DNA of 64,000 nucleotides from Cryobacterium cheniae (GTDB taxonomy: Bacteria; Actinomycetota; Actinomycetes; Actinomycetales; Microbacteriaceae). Within the stretch, counting starts at the first letter, position 1; each line of letters begins with the position of its first letter. Below, in pieces: positions 1 to 8,841 of the stretch. The position numbers were made by a program, and so were the translations under genes. Where the stretch lies: the NCBI RefSeq assembly GCF_004403395.1, contig NZ_SOGN01000047.1, positions 1 to 64,000 of the forward strand, in the 5' to 3' direction. The notes under the pieces are model-generated. The model did no database searches. It was not told where the DNA came from and was given only the letters and a program-made list of their open reading frames with translations.

Positions 1-1446
1 CCCCGGGTACAGCCACAGCGTTCCCGCCGAGTCCCGCGCCAGAACATCAACCAGGCCATCACCGTCGAAATCATGGTTCCTGTCGGCCGTCGTCGGGAGA
101 CTCAAGGACACTTTGACGGATGCCGTACCGGCGGAAATGCCCTGAACGGAGACCGTCACGCCGCGCGAACGCGTACTCAGGCTCTGCCCGGCGGACAGGT
201 AGAGCCGGTGTCCATTGGCGGCCGCGCTGTCGGGGCTCATCAGCACGACCGACGAGCCGTCGTCGCGGGTCGTCAGTACGCGCACGCCCGTGCTGACACC
301 CGAGCTGGCGGGGAGCCCCTTCGTGTACAGGGCGCCCGCATCCATGCCGCCGCCGCCGCGGTAGTCGACGTAGTAGACACGCCCCGTGCGCGGGTCGGTC
401 ACCGACAGCGCCCGCCGGCCCGATGCGGCACCGGTGGATGCCAGTGTGCTCACGATGTCTTGTTGGGTTTGGTCGGCGGCGAGGGACACGGACTGTATTT
501 CGCCCGCGGCCACCGCATCCATCCGAACCTTGTGGTTGATGTTCAGCGCGGTGGGAGCGGGGTTGGCCGCTCCGTTGAAGGTGAAGGCGGCTCCCATCAC
601 GTCGTAGAGGTCAGTGTACGGGTCGTCGCGGCAGCCGTCCGAGTACGTGTTCGTCGACGTATCGAGCACGCCTTCGGTCATTGACGCGTCCGGGCAGATC
701 ACCGTGTTGGAGTGCATCATCCCCAGGTTGTGACCGAATTCGTGGGCGAGGACGTCGAGGTCGTTGACGCCGTTGAGTGACGCCCAGACAGCCCCGCCGT
801 TAGTGCCGCTGACCGGCGCCGAGTAGCTGCCGAGGGTACCGGCGCCGAATTGGCCGCAGCCGTTGGGTACCAGGACCAGCAGGTGGCGTGCCCCGGTCGA
901 GACGTAATAGCCGAGGTTGGAATGACCGAACAGCGCCGCCGCCTCGCCCCAGATCGCGTCACGCTGGCTGCAGGAGTTGGTGCTCGCCAACCGGTGGATG
1001 GTGGCGTTGGGCGTGAGCGACATCACCTGGTTGTTGGATTGGGCCTTCCAATAGGCTCCCGTGCGTGCGACCAGGTCGCGTACCGCCTGGTCGGTGATGA
1101 AGTCGGTCCCGCCGGAGCCTGCGGGGGCGACGACCGCCACGTCGATGGTGTGGGCGGCGGCGGCGAAGGGGGCCACGGCGAACGGGGACGGGACAGCGGG
1201 GCGCGCCGGCGGCGCAGCCGGAAGCCCGAGCAGGTCGGCCGGGTTCACCGTGTCCTGGTCCAGCGGGAGCACTCGCGGCGCTTCCTGGCCCGACGCCGCG
1301 GGCCGCGCATTCGGGACTGCCCCGGCGGTCGCCGCGGGCACGAGCCCCAGGCACACGATGGCAGTGGTCACAATTGCCGCGACCCGACGACGATTCATTT
1401 CCCAGGAACGCACAGTCAGCACTCGTCTCATCCGTTGCGCGAGCAC
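1..1446 (-). CDS. Secreted metzincin-type zinc metalloprotease (C-terminus beyond window)
   Basis: The frame is open from about 1446 down to base 1, giving about 482 codons with the 3' end missing. Residues 235-245 read HEFGHNLGMMH, a full HEXXHXXGXXH zinc site, and the Met-turn region follows. The N-terminus has basic residues, a hydrophobic stretch (AAIVTTAIVCLGL) and an ATAGA cleavage-like site, so export by Sec is likely. The last visible residues (DFDGDGLVDVLARDSAG) match an FG-GAP/VCBS calcium-binding repeat, so the protein probably ends in a beta-propeller-like or repeat domain. I chose GTG 1446 because AGGGGAG lies 7 bases upstream; ATG 1398 is an in-frame alternative that gives a more compact signal peptide. 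Substrate is unknown. Confidence 0.8.
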   Translation of the reverse strand, partial: MLAQRMRRVLTVRSWEMNRRRVAAIVTTAIVCLGLVPAATAGAVPNARPAASGQEAPRVLPLDQDTVNPADLLGLPAAPPARPAVPSPFAVAPFAAAAHTIDVAVVAPAGSGGTDFITDQAVRDLVARTGAYWKAQSNNQVMSLTPNATIHRLASTNSCSQRDAIWGEAAALFGHSNLGYYVSTGARHLLVLVPNGCGQFGAGTLGSYSAPVSGTNGGAVWASLNGVNDLDVLAHEFGHNLGMMHSNTVICPDASMTEGVLDTSTNTYSDGCRDDPYTDLYDVMGAAFTFNGAANPAPTALNINHKVRMDAVAAGEIQSVSLAADQTQQDIVSTLASTGAASGRRALSVTDPRTGRVYYVDYRGGGGMDAGALYTKGLPASSGVSTGVRVLTTRDDGSSVVLMSPDSAAANGHRLYLSAGQSLSTRSRGVTVSVQGISAGTASVKVSLSLPTTADRNHDFDGDGLVDVLARDSAGTLWLYPG

Positions 1447-1599
1447 CGATGCGCTCCCCTGCTCGAAGCAAATCACATTTCAAAATATTGCACAGTCGGC
1501 ATTTTGGGGGACTGCCCGCCCGGGACCATCGTCAAGCTCCCACTGGGCGCCCGGTAGTATAGGCCCGGCACTTTACGTTTACAGACAGGGCACACACAT
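1447..1599. promoter_or_regulatory. Divergent intergenic region between protease and rmlB
   Basis: An AT-richer stretch at about 1475-1505 probably carries the protease promoter. TAGTAT at 1555-1560 is a possible -10 for rmlB with no convincing -35. No operator was recognised. Confidence 0.35.
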
Positions 1600-2586
1600 A
1601 TGAAGATCCTCGTCACCGGCGGAGCCGGTTTCATCGGCTCGAACTTTGTTCGACGCACCCTCGAAGATGCCTACCCGGGCCTCGAAGGAGCCGAGGTCGT
1701 CGTGCTCGACGCCCTCACCTACTCGGGCAACCTCGAGAACCTGGCCCCGGTGGCCGCTTCCCCGCGGTACTCGTTCGTGCACGGCGACATCCGTGATGCG
1801 GCACTGCTCGACGAGCTCTTCCCCGGTCTCGACGCCGTGGTGCACTTCGCCGCCGAGTCGCACGTGGACCGCTCCGTGCGCGACGCGTCGATCTTCGTCG
1901 AGACGAACGTGCTCGGCACCCAGCAGCTGCTCGACGCGGCGCTCCGCCACGACCTGGACCGGTTCGTGCACGTCTCCACCGACGAGGTCTACGGCTCCAT
2001 CGCCGAGGGCTCGTGGAACGAGGAGCGCGCGCTCGAACCGAACTCCCCGTACTCCGCTTCGAAGGCCGGCAGCGACCTGCTCGCGCGCAGTTACCACCGC
2101 ACGCACGGTCTGAACATCTCGATCACGCGCTGCTCGAACAACTACGGCCCGTACCACTTCCCGGAGAAGGTCATCCCGCTGTTCGTCACCAACCTGATCG
2201 ACGACAAGCACGTTCCCCTCTACGGCGAGGGAAACAACATCCGTGACTGGCTGCACGTGGACGACCACACCCGCGCCATCGCGATGGTGCTCGTCGGCGG
2301 CCGCGCCGGCGAGATCTACAACATCGGTGGCGGCACCGAGCTGACCAACAAGGAGCTGACGCAGATGCTGCTCGACTCCACCGGCAAGGACTGGTCCTAC
2401 GTCGACCGGGTCGCCGACCGTCTCGGTCACGACCTGCGCTACTCCGTGGACATCTCCAAGATCCAGGCCGAACTCGGCTACGCACCGCTCGTCCCGTTCG
2501 AGCAGGGACTCGCGGATGTCGTGCAGTGGTACCGGGACAACCGCACCTGGTGGGAGCCGCTCAAGGCCCGTGCGGAATTGAACTGA
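1600..2586 (+). CDS. rmlB: dTDP-glucose 4,6-dehydratase
   Basis: This 328-residue extended SDR enzyme converts dTDP-glucose to dTDP-4-keto-6-deoxyglucose, the second step of dTDP-L-rhamnose synthesis in the cytoplasm. The N-terminus holds the NAD-binding GGAGFIGSN motif, STDEVYG (about residue 126) carries the catalytic Thr-Asp-Glu, and YSASKAGSD gives the YxxxK pair. RDWLHVDDH is also typical of RmlB. It overlaps rmlD by one base and is followed by a glycosyltransferase, which suggests a rhamnose-containing cell-wall polymer. Neither rmlA nor rmlC is in the window, so those must be elsewhere or be fused genes elsewhere. Confidence 0.95.
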   Translation: MKILVTGGAGFIGSNFVRRTLEDAYPGLEGAEVVVLDALTYSGNLENLAPVAASPRYSFVHGDIRDAALLDELFPGLDAVVHFAAESHVDRSVRDASIFVETNVLGTQQLLDAALRHDLDRFVHVSTDEVYGSIAEGSWNEERALEPNSPYSASKAGSDLLARSYHRTHGLNISITRCSNNYGPYHFPEKVIPLFVTNLIDDKHVPLYGEGNNIRDWLHVDDHTRAIAMVLVGGRAGEIYNIGGGTELTNKELTQMLLDSTGKDWSYVDRVADRLGHDLRYSVDISKIQAELGYAPLVPFEQGLADVVQWYRDNRTWWEPLKARAELN

Positions 2587-3440
2587 TGACCCGCTATCTG
2601 ATCACCGGTGCTGCCGGGATGCTCGGCCGCGACCTGCAGGCCGCTCTCACCGGCCGCGACGTCACGGCGTCCGACCGCACCGAGCTGGACATCACCGACC
2701 GGGACGCGGTTCTCGCCGCGGTCGTCGGCTACGACGTCATCATCAACGCTGCCGCGTACACCCTGGTGGACGATGCTGAAACGAACGAGGACACGGCGTA
2801 CTCGATCAACGCGACCGGACCGCGGAACCTGGCCCTGGCCGCGGCCGCCACCGGGGCGAAGCTCGTGCAGGTCTCGACCGACTATGTGTTCGACGGCAGC
2901 GCCACCGCCCCGTATGCCGAGAACACCGAGATCAACCCGATCTCTGCCTACGGCCGTACCAAGGCAGCGGGCGAGGCTTTCGTGCTGCAGGAACACCCGA
3001 CCGGGAGCTACATCGTGCGCACGGCCTGGCTCTACGGCCAGCACGGCCCGAACTTCCCGAAGACCATGCTCAAGCTTGCCGCTGCCCGCGACACCCTCAG
3101 CGTCGTCGACGACCAGGTCGGCCAGCCCACCTGGACCGCTGACCTGGCCGCGCAGATCGTCACCCTGCTCGATTCCGGCGCCCCCGCCGGCATTTACCAC
3201 GGCACCAGCTCGGGTGTGACGAGCTGGTTCGGCTTCGCGCAGGCGGTCTTCGCCACGGCCGGCCTCGACCCGGAGCGGGTCACCCCGACCGACAGCTCCC
3301 AGTTCGTTCGCCCGGCCCCCCGCCCCTCGTATTCGGTGCTCGGCCACGACGCGTGGGCTGCTGCCGGGCTGTCCCCCCTCCGCGACTGGCGTGAGGCTCT
3401 GGCCGCGGCGGCCGAGCAGGGGATCTTCGCGGACCGATGA
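2586..3440 (+). CDS. rmlD: dTDP-4-dehydrorhamnose reductase
   Basis: This 284-residue NADPH-dependent SDR reduces dTDP-4-keto-rhamnose to dTDP-L-rhamnose, the last step of the pathway. It has ITGAAGMLGRDL at the N-terminus, VSTDYVFDG, and the YGRTKAAGE catalytic YxxxK. The start is the ATG at 2586, whose A is shared with the rmlB stop codon (TGATG). The 3' end overlaps the next gene by four bases, so rmlB-rmlD-glycosyltransferase should be one transcript. Confidence 0.93.
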   Translation: MTRYLITGAAGMLGRDLQAALTGRDVTASDRTELDITDRDAVLAAVVGYDVIINAAAYTLVDDAETNEDTAYSINATGPRNLALAAAATGAKLVQVSTDYVFDGSATAPYAENTEINPISAYGRTKAAGEAFVLQEHPTGSYIVRTAWLYGQHGPNFPKTMLKLAAARDTLSVVDDQVGQPTWTADLAAQIVTLLDSGAPAGIYHGTSSGVTSWFGFAQAVFATAGLDPERVTPTDSSQFVRPAPRPSYSVLGHDAWAAAGLSPLRDWREALAAAAEQGIFADR

Positions 3441-4582
3441 CCACACTGCGGGTCGTCCTGGACCAGATGACTGCTCCGGTCCCGGGCGGCATCGGGCGTT
3501 ACACCGAAGAACTGACCCGGGCGCTGATCGCGGCGGCACCCGCCGATTGCGACGTCGAAGGAATCGTGTCGTCGTCGCCGGCCGAGCACTGCGCCCAGAT
3601 CGAGGCCTCCCTGCCAGGGCTGGCGGGCCTGCACAGAACCGCGCTCCCGCGCCGCGAGCTCACGGCGGCCTGGCAGCTGGGCATCGCCAACAGCTCCGGG
3701 TCAGGCCTGATCCACGCCCCGTCGCTGCTGGCGCCCCTGCGCCGGCACAGCATCGTCGACAATGGCACCCAGGTGGCCGTCACCGTTCACGACGTGCTCG
3801 CCTGGACCCATCCGGAAGCCCTCACCCCGGCCACCGTCGCCTGGACGAAGGTGATGGTCAAGCGCGCCCGCAAACATGCGGATGCGATCGTGGTGCCCAG
3901 CCACGCCGTGGCCCACCAGCTCGCGGACATCGTAGACCTCGGTGATCGCGTGCGCGTGATCGGCGGCGGCGTCGGAATCGGCCTCCACCTGCCGGCGAAC
4001 TCCTCCGCGACGGAGATCATCGGGGAACGCCTGGGGCTGCCGAGCGAATACATCGTCGCCGTCGGCACGCTCGAACCGCGGAAGGCGATCACGGCGTTGA
4101 TTACGGGCCTGGGCCTGCCGGGAGCGCCGGATCTGCCTCTGATCGTGCTGGGACCCGGCTCCTGGGGCGAACTCGACGTGGCATCCGTCGCCGACGAGGC
4201 CGGCCTCCCATTCGGCCGGGTGCGCTCCATGAACGGCCTGACCGACGAGGAACTCGCGGTGGTCATCGCCCGCGCAGCCGTGTTCGTCTACCCCAGTCTG
4301 GAAGAGGGCTTCGCCGGCCCGATGATCCAGGCGTTCCACCTGGGCACCCCGGTCGTGCATTCGGACGCCCCGGCCCTGGTCGAGGCCGCCGGCGACGCCG
4401 GGTTGGTCGTCGAGCGTGCGGATGCCGCCGGGTACCCCGAGCGCCTGGCTGCGGCCGTGGCCCGGGCACTGACCGACACCACGCTGGCAAACCGGCTGAG
4501 CATCGTCGGCGCCGACCGGGCACGGGCCTTCACCTGGCGCGATTCCGCCGAGCAGGTCTGGCTGTTGCACGCCGACCTCTAG
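3437..4582 (+). CDS. GT4-family glycosyltransferase
   Basis: This 381-residue GT-B fold enzyme belongs to the GT4 (RfaB/PimA-like) group. PVPGGIGRYTEEL near residue 14 is the acceptor-side Gly-rich loop, and YPSLEEGFAGPMIQAFHLG (about residues 285-303) is the conserved E-x7-E nucleotide-sugar site. The ATGA overlap with rmlD and the shared operon suggest it uses dTDP-rhamnose or adds sugar to the same polymer; that donor assignment is inference only. No signal peptide or membrane helix is visible, as expected for a cytosolic, membrane-associated enzyme. Confidence 0.85.
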   Translation: MTTLRVVLDQMTAPVPGGIGRYTEELTRALIAAAPADCDVEGIVSSSPAEHCAQIEASLPGLAGLHRTALPRRELTAAWQLGIANSSGSGLIHAPSLLAPLRRHSIVDNGTQVAVTVHDVLAWTHPEALTPATVAWTKVMVKRARKHADAIVVPSHAVAHQLADIVDLGDRVRVIGGGVGIGLHLPANSSATEIIGERLGLPSEYIVAVGTLEPRKAITALITGLGLPGAPDLPLIVLGPGSWGELDVASVADEAGLPFGRVRSMNGLTDEELAVVIARAAVFVYPSLEEGFAGPMIQAFHLGTPVVHSDAPALVEAAGDAGLVVERADAAGYPERLAAAVARALTDTTLANRLSIVGADRARAFTWRDSAEQVWLLHADL

Positions 4583-4597
4583 AAACGACGGCAGCGA

Positions 4598-4632
4598 GAC
4601 CGGCCCCGCAGCAGGGCCTTACGGGGCCGGTT
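4598..4632. terminator. Bidirectional hairpin between convergent genes
   Basis: Arms GACCGGCCCCG (4598-4608) and CGGGGCCGGTT (4622-4632) form a GC-rich stem with a 13-base loop. The right arm lies inside the last codons of the LCP gene on the other strand, so the two convergent genes share it. Confidence 0.7.
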
Positions 4633-5983
4633 CTTCCGTCGCAGGCGGAGTCAGGGCGCTCTCGATCAGGCTGCGGATGACGTCGTAGTCGGGATCTTCC
4701 GGGTCGACGTCGTTGTCCGGGACCAGCTCGACGGACTGGATCGGCAGGGTCTTCGTCTTCGACGCCAGGTGCACGAAATAGCCGAGCATGCCCTGGGGGA
4801 TGTCGGTCTTCACGACCTGGCTGCCGGCCGTGGCAATCGCCTGGAACTTCGTCAGCACGTTGGCGGGGCTCGCTTGCTGCACGATCGCCTCCTGCACCTG
4901 CCGCTGCCGCACCATCCGGTCGTAGTCGCTCGTGTCGTGGCGTGAGCGGGCATACCAGAGGGCGTGGTACCCGTCCATGTGCTGCATGCCGGGCTCGAAC
5001 CAGAAGGCAACCTCGGTGAAGGTGTCGTCGGTGTGCACGGGGACCCGGTGGTCGACGTTGATGTCGACACCGCCGAGGGCGTCGATCAGTTCGGAGAAGC
5101 CCTGCATGTCGATCAGAACGTAGTACTGGATCGACAGCCCGGTCACACCCTCGGCCGCGTCGCGCATGCCCTCGATGCCCGGTTCGCTGCCCTGGTCGAC
5201 CGCGTCCGGGTACATCTCCGGGCTCTTCAACTCGACCTCGGTGTAGATCGAGTTGAGCATGCAGGCGGAGACCTCGCAGCCGTCGATCGAGCCGTACCCC
5301 TCCGGGTAGACGGATGCCAGCGGCGACTCGTCGGGGAACGGTACGTCCTCCAGGTTGCGGGGCAGCCCGATCATGGTGGCCTGGCCGGTGTCCGCGTCGA
5401 TGCTGACCACGGAGATGCTGTCGGGGCGCAGGCCCTCCCGGTCGGGGCCGGCGTCGCCGCCGAGCAGCAGGATGTTGTAACGGCCGTCGGAGGGCGGCTC
5501 GGTCGGGCCGGCCACGAAGACCGAGGAGAGGAACCCGCTGGCCGTGGTGGCCACGTAGGCGCCGTATCCGGCCGTGCCGACCACGCCCACCATCAGCACC
5601 GTCGCGAACCCGGCGATGATCGGGCGGGCCTTGGGGGTGGCGCGCACGAGACGCACGAGACGCAGCGTGTCCAGGGTCAGGATCAGCCAGACCACACCGT
5701 AGAACGCCAGCAGGAGGGCGGCCGCCCAGAGGCCGATCGAGTTCGTGAAGACGGTCAGCACCACGGCGGGCCAGAGGGAGTAGACCACCCCCACGACCGC
5801 TGCGAGGGCGATCAGTGTCAGCGTCACGCCGAGGCCGAAACGACCAAGCCGACGGTTGCCGGCCAGCACCTGCGCGGAGCCGGGCAGCACGAAATTAAGC
5901 ACCACGAGCCACCAGGCCCGGCGGGTCATGATCGGGGCGGACCCGGCATCCGGGTACCGGATCGGCGTGCGTGCACTACTCAT
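4619..5983 (-). CDS. LytR-CpsA-Psr (LCP) family cell-wall polymer ligase
   Basis: This is a 454-residue membrane protein. Four hydrophobic segments (about residues 24-42, 52-80, 83-105 and 121-148) precede an extracellular LCP domain that starts near [20 protein letters not shown] and contains the conserved arginine region [19 protein letters not shown]. Family members transfer undecaprenyl-pyrophosphate-linked glycopolymers to peptidoglycan, or arabinogalactan in mycolata. Its end abuts the rhamnose/glycosyltransferase operon from the opposite strand, and its start overlaps purE by four bases. The extra helices at the N-terminus are more than the single anchor usual in firmicute LCP proteins. 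Confidence 0.9.
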   Translation of the reverse strand: MSSARTPIRYPDAGSAPIMTRRAWWLVVLNFVLPGSAQVLAGNRRLGRFGLGVTLTLIALAAVVGVVYSLWPAVVLTVFTNSIGLWAAALLLAFYGVVWLILTLDTLRLVRLVRATPKARPIIAGFATVLMVGVVGTAGYGAYVATTASGFLSSVFVAGPTEPPSDGRYNILLLGGDAGPDREGLRPDSISVVSIDADTGQATMIGLPRNLEDVPFPDESPLASVYPEGYGSIDGCEVSACMLNSIYTEVELKSPEMYPDAVDQGSEPGIEGMRDAAEGVTGLSIQYYVLIDMQGFSELIDALGGVDINVDHRVPVHTDDTFTEVAFWFEPGMQHMDGYHALWYARSRHDTSDYDRMVRQRQVQEAIVQQASPANVLTKFQAIATAGSQVVKTDIPQGMLGYFVHLASKTKTLPIQSVELVPDNDVDPEDPDYDVIRSLIESALTPPATEEPAP

Positions 5984-6516
5984 AGTTTGGCTTGGAGGTC
6001 CAGGTTCTTCTGCTCCACCTGGGCGGCGAGCATCTCCATATAGCCGACCAGCTTGACCCGCAGGGAGTCGTCGGCGGTGGCCAGGACCTTGACGGCGATC
6101 AGGCCCGCATTGCGCGCGCCGCCGATGGAGACGGTGGCCACGGGCACCCCGGCCGGCATCTGCACGATCGACAGCAGCGAGTCCAGGCCGTCGAGCCGGC
6201 CGAGCGGCACGGGAACGCCGACCACCGGGAGGGTGGTCACGGCCGCGAGCATTCCGGGCAGGTGCGCGGCGCCGCCGGCACCGGCGATGATCACCCGGAG
6301 GCCGCGCGCGTGGGCGCTCTGGCCGTAGGCGATCATTTTCTCCGGGGTGCGGTGAGCCGAGACGACCTGCACCTCGAATGGCACGCCAAAGTCGCGCAGC
6401 AGTTGTGCCGCGTCGCTCATCACGGGCCAGTCGGAATCGGAGCCCATCACGACGCCCACAAGCGGCGTCAGGGCGGCCTCGCGTGGAGCGGTTTCGGGCA
6501 CAGGGTTGTCTGTCAC
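5980..6516 (-). CDS. purE: N5-carboxyaminoimidazole ribonucleotide mutase
   Basis: This 178-residue class I PurE rearranges N5-CAIR to 4-carboxy-AIR in purine synthesis. [18 protein letters not shown] with the catalytic His, and [10 protein letters not shown] are all present. It follows purK by 18 bases and overlaps the LCP gene downstream. The GTG start at 6516 has no clear Shine-Dalgarno sequence, but TAGACT lies 7 bases upstream, so a leaderless transcript starting in the short purK-purE gap is likely in addition to read-through. Confidence 0.95.
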   Translation of the reverse strand: MTDNPVPETAPREAALTPLVGVVMGSDSDWPVMSDAAQLLRDFGVPFEVQVVSAHRTPEKMIAYGQSAHARGLRVIIAGAGGAAHLPGMLAAVTTLPVVGVPVPLGRLDGLDSLLSIVQMPAGVPVATVSIGGARNAGLIAVKVLATADDSLRVKLVGYMEMLAAQVEQKNLDLQAKL

Positions 6517-6523
6517 GCAGACG

Positions 6524-6529
6524 AGTCTA
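6524..6529 (-). promoter_or_regulatory. Predicted -10 box of a leaderless purE transcript
   Basis: TAGACT, then 7 bases, then the GTG start of purE at 6516. It sits in the 18-base gap after purK. No convincing -35 was seen. Confidence 0.5.
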
Positions 6530-6534
6530 TTTGG

Positions 6535-7671
6535 TCAGTCCTGAAAGATCGCCGATGCGGCCCGCGCCTGGTAGGCGACGAGGTCCAGATCGTCCCCGCC
6601 GACGGTCACATGGCCGACCTTGCGCCCCGGCCGGGGGTCCTTGCCGTAGGTGTGCACCTTGGCTGCCGGAAAGGCCTCGAAAACGGCCGGGTAGCGCGCG
6701 GCCAGGGGCTCCTCGGCCGGTCCGCCCAGGATGTTGACCATGACCGTCCACGGGTCCCGGGCGTCGGTCGCCCCGAGGGGAAGGTCGAGCACGGCGCGGA
6801 GGTGCTGCTCGAACTGGCTCGTCGTCGACCCCTCGATGGACCAGTGGCCGCTGTTGTGCGGGCGCATCGCCAGCTCGTTGACCAGGATGCGCTCATCCGT
6901 CGTCTCGAACAGTTCGACGGCGAGCATGCCGGTGACGCCGATGCCCTCGGCGATGCGCACGGCGATGTCGGCCGCGGCCTGGGCCAGCCGACCCTCCGAC
7001 TGGGGCGCCGGCGCGATGACCTCGGCGCAGACGCCGCCCTGCTGCACGGTCTCGACCACGGGCCAGACGGCGATCTGACCGGACGGCCGACGCGCGACCA
7101 GCTGGGCGAGTTCGCGGCGGAACTCGACGAGTTCCTCCACCAGGAGGGCGCCGTCGTTGCCGTCTTCGGCGAGTGCGGCGAACCAGTCGTCGGCCTCGTG
7201 CTCGTGGGTGACCAGCCGCACACCCTTGCCGTCGTAGCCGCCGCGGGCCGTCTTGACGACCGCGCGACCGTTGTGGGCGGCCAGGAACACGCCCAGTTCG
7301 GCGGCGTTCTCCACCCGCGCCCAGTCGGGCACCGGCAGGCCCAGCTCGCTCAGGCGCTGACGCATCAGCAGCTTGTCCTGCGCGTACAGCAGCGCGTCGG
7401 GGCCGGGGTGCACGGCCACGCCCCTGGCCACGAGCTCGCGCAGGATATCCTGCGGCACGTGCTCGTGGTCGAAGGTGACGACGTCGACGGTGTCGGCGAA
7501 GGCCAGCACCACGTCCCGGTCGCGGTAGTCGCCCACCTGGACGGCGGCCAGGTCGGCAGACATGCCCTCGTTCTCCGCCAGCACCCGAATTCGGATGCCC
7601 AGGTTGACGGCCGCCGGAATCATCATCCGGGCCAGCTGGCCGCCGCCGATAACGCCCACAGTCGTATTCAT
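6535..7671 (-). CDS. purK: N5-carboxyaminoimidazole ribonucleotide synthase
   Basis: This 378-residue ATP-grasp enzyme makes N5-CAIR from AIR, ATP and bicarbonate and hands it to PurE. It carries GGGQLARMM at the N-terminus, KTARGGYDGKGV as the ATP-binding lysine/glycine loop, and NELAMRPHNSGHWSIEG near residue 265. GGTGGAG directly upstream of ATG 7671 is a good ribosome-binding site. The gene is divergent from the GtrA gene. Confidence 0.95.
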   Translation of the reverse strand: MNTTVGVIGGGQLARMMIPAAVNLGIRIRVLAENEGMSADLAAVQVGDYRDRDVVLAFADTVDVVTFDHEHVPQDILRELVARGVAVHPGPDALLYAQDKLLMRQRLSELGLPVPDWARVENAAELGVFLAAHNGRAVVKTARGGYDGKGVRLVTHEHEADDWFAALAEDGNDGALLVEELVEFRRELAQLVARRPSGQIAVWPVVETVQQGGVCAEVIAPAPQSEGRLAQAAADIAVRIAEGIGVTGMLAVELFETTDERILVNELAMRPHNSGHWSIEGSTTSQFEQHLRAVLDLPLGATDARDPWTVMVNILGGPAEEPLAARYPAVFEAFPAAKVHTYGKDPRPGRKVGHVTVGGDDLDLVAYQARAASAIFQD

Positions 7672-7792
7672 CGCTCCACCAATTCCTGTATACCGGTCAT
7701 TCTCCGGTGCGGGTTCTCTCAGGCGGGAGGCAGTGCCTCACCGTAGACTCGGGGTCTCGACCTCTATCTTTGCCCATCATCCGGAGGGATGC

Positions 7793-8281
7793 ATGCCGAG
7801 TACACAGCCCCGATCCGCACGGCTTCTGGCCGTCGCCGGTCAGCTCGGCAAGTTCGGGGCGGTCGGACTGGTGGGCTTCGCCGTAGACTTCACGGTTTTC
7901 AACCTGCTGCGCACCACGGTATTCGACCCCGCCTCGGTGGAGGCAGGACCGATCTACGCCAAGGTCGTGTCGACCACTCTGGCCATCATTGTGAACTGGA
8001 TCGGCAACCGGTTCTGGACCTTCGGAGCCAACCGCCAGTCGCGCACGCTGCGCGAGGCGACCGAGTTCCTGGCCGTCAGCCTTTTCGGTATGGCCATCGG
8101 GCTCGCCTGCCTCTGGGTCAGCCGCTACGGGCTCGGCTACACCAGTCTGCTCGCCGACAACATCTCGTCGAACGTGATCGGGCTGGGGCTGGGCTCGGCC
8201 TTCCGCTTCGTGCTCTACCGGCACTGGGTGTTCTCCCCGCGGCGCCGAGCGGCGGCTTCGGAGCGTGCGCTGGCGGCTTAG
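7793..8281 (+). CDS. GtrA-family membrane protein
   Basis: This 162-residue protein has about four transmembrane segments: LGKFGAVGLVGFAVDF, a second around residues 55-75 (VVSTTLAIIVNWIGNRFW), a third (FLAVSLFGMAIGLACLWV) and a fourth near LLADNISSNVIGLGLGSAF. GtrA proteins are thought to move or present undecaprenyl-linked sugars for cell-surface glycosylation. The ATG at 7793 is preceded by GGAGGG, which fixes the start. The 3' end overlaps the opposite-strand PH-domain gene by four bases. The same neighbour order occurs in mycobacteria. Confidence 0.85.
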   Translation: MPSTQPRSARLLAVAGQLGKFGAVGLVGFAVDFTVFNLLRTTVFDPASVEAGPIYAKVVSTTLAIIVNWIGNRFWTFGANRQSRTLREATEFLAVSLFGMAIGLACLWVSRYGLGYTSLLADNISSNVIGLGLGSAFRFVLYRHWVFSPRRRAAASERALAA

Positions 8282-8835
8282 CGGGAGCCCCAACGCGCGG
8301 TCTCGTCCGCGAGCGCTGACTGTTCCTGATGGTGCGAGCCGGTGAGGGTGCGGGACGACTCCATCAAATCGTGCAGCACCTGCTGCACCAGGTCGGCGTC
8401 GGGCACATCCTTCAACACGAGCGGATGCTCCAACCCGGCGTTGATCAGCACGTCGCCCGAGTGGGCCAGCGATTGCAACCAGTTCTGGCGCACGGTCACG
8501 TCGTAGCCGCGGCTGTGCAGCAACTCCTGGCGGGTGCGCACGAAGAATCCGTGCCGGAAGATGATGCGCCGGGTGGTGATCGTGTAGCGGTTGTTCAGCC
8601 ACGACGCCAGCGGCAGCAGGCAGAGCAGCAGCACGAGGGCGGCGGCGGCGGCCAGCAGCGCGAGGTTCTCCCACGGTTCCGGCAGGGAACCGTAGAAGTA
8701 CCCGGTGGCACCGACGACTGCCAGCAGCGCCAGGCTGGGCCAGAACAAGACCCGGGCGTGCGGCCGGAGTCCGGCCACGACCGACTCGGCCGGGGGAAGC
8801 ACCTCGGCCGCGCCGAAGCCCGCTGTCTTTGTCAT
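8278..8835 (-). CDS. PH-domain (bPH2/YdbS-like) membrane protein
   Basis: This 185-residue protein has two adjacent hydrophobic helices (about residues 30-75: VLFWPSLALLAVVGATGYFYG and an Ala/Leu-rich segment), then a YdbS-type PH domain that begins NNRYTITTRRIIFRHGFFVRT. The biochemical role is unknown. It begins 6 bases after birA ends on the same strand, so it may be co-transcribed with birA. The C-terminus (SHHQEQSALADETARWGSR) looks flexible. Confidence 0.75.
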   Translation of the reverse strand: MTKTAGFGAAEVLPPAESVVAGLRPHARVLFWPSLALLAVVGATGYFYGSLPEPWENLALLAAAAALVLLLCLLPLASWLNNRYTITTRRIIFRHGFFVRTRQELLHSRGYDVTVRQNWLQSLAHSGDVLINAGLEHPLVLKDVPDADLVQQVLHDLMESSRTLTGSHHQEQSALADETARWGSR

Positions 8836-8841
8836 AACCCA

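Noticed and set aside
1600-4582. Secondary-metabolite deoxysugar cluster
   Set aside because: Only rmlB, rmlD and one glycosyltransferase are present, with no PKS, NRPS or other tailoring genes, so cell-wall rhamnose synthesis is the simpler reading.
5992-7746. Long open frame on the plus strand opposite purE and purK
   Set aside because: It is the codon-bias shadow of high-GC genes on the other strand and has no protein motif; the same applies to the very long minus frame spanning 45965-47860 opposite ribD and ribE.
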